NCBI GenBank assembly: GCA_005879095.1
Contig: VBLM01000530.1
Location: forward strand, 1 to 12,503
Source: Deltaproteobacteria bacterium
GTDB lineage: Bacteria > Myxococcota > Myxococcia > Myxococcales > 40CM-4-68-19
Length of the DNA: 12,503 nucleotides
Reading direction: 5' to 3'
Part shown: piece by piece, positions 7,581-12,503 of the stretch
How the letters are laid out: the number at the start of each line of letters is the position of its first letter
Numbering within the stretch: the stretch's first letter is position 1
Translations under genes and position numbers: made by a program
Notes under the pieces: model-generated
Database searches by the model: none
The model's input: the letters and a program-made list of their open reading frames with translations, nothing else
What the model was told of the DNA's origin: nothing

Positions 7581-9183
7581 TCATTGCTCCTTGTTCGGCG
7601 AAGTGATGGCGCCCTCTTCCGCCGATGAGACGAGGGCTGCGTACTTGGCGAAGACGCCGGTCCGGTAGCGCGGCGCGGGCGGCTTGAAGTCGCGCATCCG
7701 CTCCTGCAGTTGCCGGGCGGTGATTTCGAGATCGACTTTTCTGGCGTCGACGTCGATCGAGATCGTGTCGCCCTCTCGCACCGCGGCGATCGGTCCGCCC
7801 GCGGCTGCTTCCGGCGAAACGTGGCCGAGCATCAGCCCGCGCGTGGCGCCGCTGAAGCGACCGTCGGTGACGAGCGCGACGGATTCGCCCAGGCCCTGTC
7901 CGACCAGCGCCGCGGTCACGCCGAGCATCTCGCGCATGCCGGGTCCGCCGCGCGGGCCTTCGTAGCGGATCACGACCACGTCGCCGGCCTTGATCTGCCC
8001 GTCGCGCACCGCCGCGAACGCGTCTTCTTCGCGATCGAACACGCGCGCCGGCCCGCGATGCCGCGGCCGCTCGTGACCCGCCATCTTGACCACCGCGCCT
8101 CCGGGAGCGAGCGAGCCGCGCAGGATGCACAGGCCGCCGGTGGCCTTGAACGGATTTGCCGCCGTGCGGACGACGGGCTGGTTTGGCGTCTCCCGTCCTT
8201 CATGCGCGCGCCACGGCGTGCCGTCGGCGGTGAACGCGTCGCCGTCGAATCGGTTCGCTTCGATCAAGCGCTGCGCGACGAGCGGGACGCCGCCCGCCCG
8301 GTGCAGGTCGACAGCGGTGAACTCTCCGCCCGGCTTGAGCGAGGCGATCAGCGGCGTGCGCGCGCTCACTCTGTCGAAATCTTCGAGCTGGAGAGGAATC
8401 CCGGCTTCGCGCGCGAGCGAGAGCAAATGCAGCACGGCGTTGGTCGATCCGCCGGTGGCCGCGACGCCTGCGATCGAGTTGTCGAACGACGCGCGCGTGA
8501 CGATGCTGCGCGGGCGGACATCGCGTTTCAGCAGATCGACGACGAGCTTGCCCATCTCGCGCGTGGCGTCGTCCTTGCGCGGATCGGTCGCCGGAATGCT
8601 GCCGTAGCCGACCGGACCGAGGCCGAGCAGCTCGACCGCCATTGCCATCGTGTTGGCGGTGAACTGCCCGCCGCATGCTCCCGCGCCGGGACAGGCCACG
8701 TCCTCGATCGCATGCAGCGTCTGCAGCGGGATCTTTCCGGCGGTGTGGGCTCCGACCGCTTCGAAGACGTCGACGATGGTGACGTCGCGGCCCTCGAACC
8801 GGCCGGGCATGATCGAGCCCCCATAGAGGACGAGCGCCGGCAGGTCCAGGCGCAGCACTGCCATCGCCGCCCCGGGGATGGTCTTGTCACAGCCGACCAG
8901 GCAGACGACCGCGTCGAACAGATGACCTCGGCAGACGAGCTCGATGCTGTCCGCGATCAATTCGCGGCTGACCAGCGCCGGCGGCGCGGATGCCCTCCTT
9001 CGCTTTCTCGGCGAGCCGGCGCAGATGGAAGTTGCACGGCATCGTCTCGGTCCAGGTGTTGGCGACACCGATGATCGGTTTCTGCAAGTCCTCGTCGGTG
9101 AAACCGATCCCTTTCAGCATCGCGCGCGCGGGGGCCCGGTCGGGGCCTTCGGTGATGACGCGGCTCTTATGTCGCGGGTCCAT
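7581..9183 (-). pseudogene. ilvD: Dihydroxyacid dehydratase, split by an internal frame-breaking deletion
   Basis: IlvD dehydrates 2,3-dihydroxy acids to 2-oxo acids using an Fe-S cluster and Mg2+. The gene begins at ATG 9183 (TGATG overlap with the leuB stop, GAAAGG ribosome site 6 bases away). It reads correctly for 69 residues to KEGIRAAG, including cluster Cys50 (TETMPCN), then runs out of frame to a stop at 8887. The correct sequence resumes in another frame at codon 8978-8976 with [13 protein letters not shown] and continues 465 residues to the stop at 7581. This part holds VGCDKTIPG (cluster Cys and carboxylated Lys), PGAGACGGQFTAN (third cluster Cys) and DGRFSGATRG (catalytic Ser). 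The 69 and 465 residues plus about 25 missing ones give the usual length of about 559. The absent block normally reads roughly EFNTIAVSDG...GMKxS and supplies a Mg2+ ligand, so ribosomal frameshifting alone could not restore it. Either the gene is inactive or the assembly lost about 74 bases. Confidence 0.9.
8976..8979 (-). other. Deletion junction inside ilvD
   Basis: The last codon fitting the N-terminal frame (Gly69, GGC at 8979-8977) overlaps the first codon fitting the C-terminal frame (GCG at 8978-8976, the residue before LVSRE). The two halves of the family alignment meet here with about 25 codons absent and the frame changed, implying loss of about 74 bases. The local sequence GCCGGCGCTGG would allow 2-3 bases of microhomology at the break. 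Confidence 0.8.
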
Positions 9184-10244
9184 CAATCGCCTTTCGCGTT
9201 CAACGCGTCGAGGACGGCGATCCCGACTTCGCGCGTGCTGGCCGCAGATCCGTTCTTCGCGAGGTCGGCGGTCAGCACGCCGCGTTCCACGGCCGCCGAA
9301 ACCGCCCCTTCGACTGCTTCCGCCTCTTCCTGCAGGCCGAGCGAAAGACGCAACAGCATCGCCGCGGCGAGGATCGTTCCCAACGGATTCGCGACGCCCT
9401 TCCCGGCGATGTCGGGCGCCGAGCCGTGGATCGGCTCGTACAGGCCGCGCTTGCCGTCGCCGAGCGACGCGCTGGGCAGCATGCCGATCGACCCCGCGAT
9501 CATCGCCGCCTCGTCGCTCAGGATGTCGCCGAACATGTTTTCGGTGACGATGACGTCGAACTGACGCGGATCGCGCACCAGCTGCATCGCGCAGGAATCG
9601 ACGAGCTGGTGCGAGAGCTGCACGGAGGGAAATTCGTCGCGGACCACGCGCTCGGCGACGCGCCGCCAGAGGCGCGAAGTCTCCAGCACGTTGGCCTTGT
9701 CGACCGAGCACAGCCGCTTCCGGCGCCTTTTCGCCAGCCTCGCGCCGGCCCGCACCAGCCGTTCGACTTCGTGCTCGGTGTACGTGCAGGTATCGACCGC
9801 GTACCCGGCCGCGCTTTCTTTCTTGCCGAAATAGAGTCCGCCCGTCAGCTCGCGAACGATGAGGAGATCGACGCCGGCGATCACTTCCGGCCGCAGCGTG
9901 GACGCGTGCGCGAGGCGCTGGTGGGCGACGACCGGGCGCAGGTTCGCGTAAACGCCCAGATCCTTGCGCAGCGCGAGCAGTCCCTCTTCGGGCCGCGGCG
10001 CCCTTTCCCATTTCGGTCCACCGACTGCGCCGAGCAGCACGGCGTCGGCCTCGCGGCACAGGGCGAGCGTGTCATCGGGCAGAGGCACGCCGCCGGCGTC
10101 GATGGCGCAGCCGCCGAACTTCGCCTCGCGCAGCTCGAACGCATGCCCGAAGCGCGCGCCGACAGCGGTGAGGACGCGCCTCGCTTCCGCCATCACCTCC
10201 GGACCGATGCCATCGCCGGGCAGGACTGCGATCAAGGCCTTCAT
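9183..10244 (-). CDS. leuB: 3-Isopropylmalate dehydrogenase
   Basis: This NAD-dependent oxidative decarboxylase converts 3-isopropylmalate to 2-oxoisocaproate in leucine synthesis. At 353 residues it is the usual length. Motifs: [10 protein letters not shown] (8-17), substrate-binding arginines R93, R103 and R131, Tyr138 in TGGLYFG, Lys183 in VDKANVLE, metal-binding D216, D240 and D244 ([12 protein letters not shown]), and [13 protein letters not shown] (270-282), where D278 favours NAD over NADP. The open frame extends upstream to 10532, but the ATG at 10244 is the real start. It overlaps the leuD stop as ATGA, has GAGG at 10252-10255 seven bases before it, and gives the conserved N-terminus. 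The stop TGA shares a base with the ilvD ATG (TGATG). No insertions, gaps or missing catalytic residues are visible, unlike its neighbours leuC and ilvD. Confidence 0.97.
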   Translation of the reverse strand: MKALIAVLPGDGIGPEVMAEARRVLTAVGARFGHAFELREAKFGGCAIDAGGVPLPDDTLALCREADAVLLGAVGGPKWERAPRPEEGLLALRKDLGVYANLRPVVAHQRLAHASTLRPEVIAGVDLLIVRELTGGLYFGKKESAAGYAVDTCTYTEHEVERLVRAGARLAKRRRKRLCSVDKANVLETSRLWRRVAERVVRDEFPSVQLSHQLVDSCAMQLVRDPRQFDVIVTENMFGDILSDEAAMIAGSIGMLPSASLGDGKRGLYEPIHGSAPDIAGKGVANPLGTILAAAMLLRLSLGLQEEAEAVEGAVSAAVERGVLTADLAKNGSAASTREVGIAVLDALNAKGD

Positions 10245-10744
10245 CGGCGCGCCTCGAACGCGGCGATCTCTTTTTCCGCGGCGAGCAGGTACCCGAGCTC
10301 GTCGATCTCGTTGATCAGGCAATGGCGCGCGAATGGATCGAGCGCGAACGACTGCCTGCGGCCCTCGCATTCGACGGTGCACGTCTCCAGATCGATCGCG
10401 ACTTCCCCACGCAGCTGCGACGTGTCCGGGATCTGCACCGGCACGAGGCCGTTCTTGATCGCGTTGCTGCGGAAGATGTCGGCGATCGACGAGCTGATCA
10501 CGGCGCGGAAACCGTGATCGAGAAGCGCCCACGGCGCGTGCTCGCGCGACGAGCCGCAGCCGAAGTTTTCGCCTGCGACGAGGATGCTGCCGGTTTGTCC
10601 CTGCAGGAATTCGGGCCGATCGGCGAACAGCGCGACACCCAGTCCCTCGCGCCTGGTCGTGCGCAGGAAGCGCGCCGGGATGATCTGATCGGTGTCGATG
10701 TTGGGCCGCAGCACGACGACGGCGCGCCCTTTCAGGAGCTTCAT
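10241..10744 (-). CDS. leuD: 3-Isopropylmalate dehydratase, small subunit (compact form)
   Basis: LeuD is the swivelling small subunit of the aconitase-type isopropylmalate isomerase and pairs with LeuC. At 167 residues it carries [12 protein letters not shown] (16-27), the signature [19 protein letters not shown] (58-76), [18 protein letters not shown] (86-103) and the bacterial-type C-terminus with [17 protein letters not shown] (138-154). It is about 34 residues shorter than E. coli LeuD. The shortening falls in two places: after FAD at residue 42, where bacterial-type LeuD normally has a WRY.../PxFVLN loop, and after PVQI at about residue 105. Archaeal-type LeuD is of similar length but has a different C-terminus. 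The ATG at 10744 overlaps the leuC stop (ATGA) and follows a strong GGAGGT ribosome site. The open frame above it, to 11566, is antisense or out-of-frame noise over leuC. The active-site segment is intact, so function is plausible. Confidence 0.94.
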   Translation of the reverse strand: MKLLKGRAVVVLRPNIDTDQIIPARFLRTTRREGLGVALFADRPEFLQGQTGSILVAGENFGCGSSREHAPWALLDHGFRAVISSSIADIFRSNAIKNGLVPVQIPDTSQLRGEVAIDLETCTVECEGRRQSFALDPFARHCLINEIDELGYLLAAEKEIAAFEARR

Positions 10745-12051
10745 CGCAGGACCTCCCGCGGGTCGGCGATCGCGCCGGCCACCGCTGCGGCGGCGGCGGT
10801 GAGCGGGCTGGCGAGGAACGTCCGTCCGCCCTTGCCCTGCCGGCCTTCGAAGTTGCGGTTGCTGGTGCTGACGGCCGCCTGTCCCGGCGCGAGCGCGTCC
10901 CCGTTCATGGCGATGCACATCGAGCAGCCCGGCTCGCGCCATTCCGCCCCGGCGTCGCGGAAGACCTTGTCGAGGCCCTCGCTCTCCGCAGCGCGCTTGA
11001 CCTGCTGCGAACCGGGGACGATGAGCACGCGTACTCCGGAGGCGATTCTGCGTCCGCGCAAGACCGACGCGGCGGCTCGCAGATCCGAGAGGCGGCCGTT
11101 GGTGCAACTGCCGACGAAGACGACGTCGATCTTCGTCCCGAGGAGCGGCGCGCCGGGTTTGACGCCCATGTAGGTGGCGGACTTCTGCGGCGCGTCTTCC
11201 GGGACGTTGCCGTCGACCGGAATCGCGGTGCCCGGGTCGGTGCCCCAGGTGATCATCGGCGCGAGCCTCGACACGTCGACGGCGATCTCCCTGTCGAAAC
11301 GCGCGCCCTCGTCGGTCTGCCACGCGCCGGACCCGACCATTCCCGCGCGCGCGCCGGCTTCGATCGACATGTTGCAGACCGTCATCCGCTCTTCGATCGA
11401 CATCGCGGAAACGGTCCTGCCCGCGTATTCGATCACCGAGCCGGTGCCGCCGCCCACGCCGAGCTTGGCGATGACTGCGAGGATCACGTCCTTGGCGGTC
11501 ACGCCCGGCTGCAAAGCGCCTTCGATGGAAACCCGCATCGTCTTCGGCTTGCGCTGCAAGAGGCACTGCGTCGCCAGCACGTGCGCGACCTCGCTGGTGC
11601 CGATGCCGAAGGCGAGCGCGCCGAACGCGCCGTGCGTGGAGGTGTGGCTGTCGCCGCAGACGACTGTCATCCCCGGCTTCGTCAGACCGAGCTCCGGACC
11701 GATGACGTGGACGATTCCCTGGTTGCGCGAGCCGAGCTCGTGCAGCTCGATGCCGTGCTCGCGGCAGTTGCGCGCCAGCGTCTCGACCTGCGTCTCGGCG
11801 TCGCCGTGCGCGAACGGAAATCGACCGTTCACACGCGGCAACGTCGGGGTCGAGTGATCCATCGTCGCGACCGTTCTTTCCGGGTGCCTCACGCGAAGGC
11901 CTCGCTCGCGCAGGACCGTGAACGCCTGCGGCGAGGTCACCTCGTGCACCAGGTGCAGATCGACATAGAGGATCGCCGGCGCGTCCTCCGTCTCCGGCCG
12001 CACCAGATGCGCGTCCCAGATCTTGTCCAAGAGAGTTCTAGACTGCGCCAC
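10741..12051 (-). CDS. leuC: 3-Isopropylmalate dehydratase, large subunit, with a missing internal block
   Basis: LeuC is the [4Fe-4S] large subunit that isomerises 2- to 3-isopropylmalate with LeuD. Cluster cysteines C316 (GSCTNGR), C376 and C379 (PGCSMC) are present, as are [20 protein letters not shown] (132-151), N227 and E231 in [10 protein letters not shown], and [11 protein letters not shown] (396-406). The protein is 436 residues, against 466 in E. coli. After GARAGMV (residue 239) the nearly universal APDETTF...GR...AP block and following helix are absent. GSGAWQ leads straight into TDEGARFD, a deficit of about 27 residues against E. coli. A second, milder contraction (about 10 residues) sits near residues 284-290. 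The start is a GTG at 12051 with AGAGGT 5 bases upstream, overlapping leuA by 14 bases. Identity is certain; activity is doubtful if the gap is real. Confidence 0.95.
   Translation of the reverse strand: MAQSRTLLDKIWDAHLVRPETEDAPAILYVDLHLVHEVTSPQAFTVLRERGLRVRHPERTVATMDHSTPTLPRVNGRFPFAHGDAETQVETLARNCREHGIELHELGSRNQGIVHVIGPELGLTKPGMTVVCGDSHTSTHGAFGALAFGIGTSEVAHVLATQCLLQRKPKTMRVSIEGALQPGVTAKDVILAVIAKLGVGGGTGSVIEYAGRTVSAMSIEERMTVCNMSIEAGARAGMVGSGAWQTDEGARFDREIAVDVSRLAPMITWGTDPGTAIPVDGNVPEDAPQKSATYMGVKPGAPLLGTKIDVVFVGSCTNGRLSDLRAAASVLRGRRIASGVRVLIVPGSQQVKRAAESEGLDKVFRDAGAEWREPGCSMCIAMNGDALAPGQAAVSTSNRNFEGRQGKGGRTFLASPLTAAAAAVAGAIADPREVLR
10751..10756 (-). promoter_or_regulatory. Ribosome binding site deciding the leuD start
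   Basis: The minus strand reads GGAGGT 6 bases before the ATG at 10744, within the last codons of leuC. Together with the ATGA overlap it fixes the leuD start well inside a much longer open frame. Confidence 0.75.
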
Positions 12052-12503
12052 AGGCGACCTCTTCGTCGATCACCGGCCGCACTGCGCGCGGCCGGCCCGC
12101 CGAGATCCGGTTCACCACCTCGAGGAACGCGCGTGCGCTGCCGACGATGATGTCGGTGGAGACGCCGCGGCCGCCGTACGTTCGTCCGTCGTGCTCGACC
12201 TCGATCAGCACCTCGCCCTGCGCGTCCTCGCCGGGCGTCATGCTGACGATGCGGAAGTCGCGCAGCTGCGCTTTCACGCCGGTGATCCGCTCGATGCTCT
12301 TGAAGACCGCGTCCACGGGTCCGTCGCCGACCGCCGCGTCCTCGACCCGCCGGCCGTCCTTCATCTCCAGGCACACCGCAGCGCTCGGCGCCGCGTTGGT
12401 GCCCGAGACCGCGTGGATGCTGACCAGCTTCCAGCGGCCGCCGTTGGTGCCGAACGACGTCGTCTCGACCAGCGCGTCGAGGTCGCCGTCGTAGATCTCT
12501 TTC
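12038..12503 (-). CDS. leuA: 2-Isopropylmalate synthase, C-terminal regulatory domain, 5'-partial
   Basis: LeuA condenses 2-oxoisovalerate with acetyl-CoA, the first committed step to leucine. Only the last 154 residues lie in the window; the TIM-barrel catalytic domain is beyond the right edge. The visible part is the LeuA dimerisation/allosteric domain: [18 protein letters not shown], then [20 protein letters not shown], then a [15 protein letters not shown] strand pair, [20 protein letters not shown] and a lineage-specific tail. In the family this domain binds leucine and mediates feedback inhibition, so the visible part suggests a regulated enzyme. No gap is seen within this fragment. It is the most upstream visible gene of the minus-strand operon, so the promoter and any leader or attenuator are outside the window. 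The TAG stop at 12038-12040 lies 14 bases inside leuC. Confidence 0.96.
   Translation of the reverse strand, partial: KEIYDGDLDALVETTSFGTNGGRWKLVSIHAVSGTNAAPSAAVCLEMKDGRRVEDAAVGDGPVDAVFKSIERITGVKAQLRDFRIVSMTPGEDAQGEVLIEVEHDGRTYGGRGVSTDIIVGSARAFLEVVNRISAGRPRAVRPVIDEEVACGAV
12057..12062 (-). promoter_or_regulatory. Ribosome binding site deciding the leuC GTG start
   Basis: The minus strand reads AGAGGT 5 bases before the GTG at 12051, within the last codons of leuA. No ATG is available at the conserved N-terminus, and the protein read from this GTG ([15 protein letters not shown]) matches the family start, so GTG initiation coupled to leuA is the best choice. Confidence 0.65.

Noticed and set aside
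7710..9074. Plus-strand open frame of 454 codons opposite ilvD
   Set aside because: It has the composition of an antisense shadow (Arg/Asp/Gln-rich) and no recognisable family, and the opposite strand encodes ilvD.
8887..9183. Programmed ribosomal frameshift as the explanation of the two ilvD frames
   Set aside because: A shift would join the frames but would still leave out about 25 conserved residues including a metal ligand. No slippery heptamer is seen at the junction.
1..12503. CRISPR arrays, tRNA or rRNA genes, insertion sequences, prophage or defence genes
   Set aside because: No direct-repeat array, cloverleaf-like sequence, transposase or phage motif was seen by eye. The window is filled by housekeeping and efflux genes.

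Overview
The window is very GC-rich and almost entirely coding. It reads as a chromosomal piece of a Gram-negative bacterium, most likely a myxobacterium-like (Myxococcota / former Deltaproteobacteria) organism. That placement is an inference from base composition, the style of the cysteine-patterned Sel1-like protein at the left edge and the gene families present; nothing in the sequence proves the taxon. No rRNA, tRNA, CRISPR array, insertion sequence or prophage gene was recognised. No stretch longer than about 50 bases lacks a gene.

Layout, left to right. (1) Positions 1-872, plus strand: the 3' part of a protein with five C-x7-C helical-repeat motifs and two membrane segments. It converges on the next gene, and the two stop codons overlap. 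(2) Positions 869-5201, minus strand: an RND efflux pair, with the inner-membrane permease upstream and the periplasmic adaptor downstream, overlapping by 8 bases. No outer-membrane channel gene is visible. (3) Positions 5253-5603, minus: a small His-containing membrane protein resembling the DUF962/Mpo1-like family. (4) Positions 5613-12503, minus: a compact branched-chain amino-acid operon transcribed leuA (C-terminal part only), leuC, leuD, leuB, ilvD, ilvC, ilvE. Junctions are ATGA or TGATG overlaps, a 1-base gap, or a 14-base overlap, so translational coupling is likely throughout.

Together the operon encodes the leucine branch (isopropylmalate synthase, isomerase large and small subunits, dehydrogenase) and the common valine/isoleucine steps (ketol-acid reductoisomerase, dihydroxyacid dehydratase, aminotransferase). 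Acetolactate synthase (ilvB/ilvN) is not in the window and may lie upstream of leuA. The Mpo1-like gene starts 9 bases after ilvE and the efflux genes follow after 51 bases, so all ten minus-strand genes could share transcripts. A separate promoter for the efflux genes cannot be excluded.

The main surprise is damage inside the operon. ilvD is split into two frames around position 8977. The 69 N-terminal residues and the 465 C-terminal residues both match the family well, but the conserved block of about 25 residues that should join them, including the magnesium-binding SDG segment, is missing. leuC, although in frame, lacks about 27 residues of a normally conserved block around residue 240, and leuD is unusually compact. 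I found no convincing new biological system. The best leads are whether these deletions are real or assembly artefacts, and what the Mpo1-like and efflux genes are doing behind the operon.
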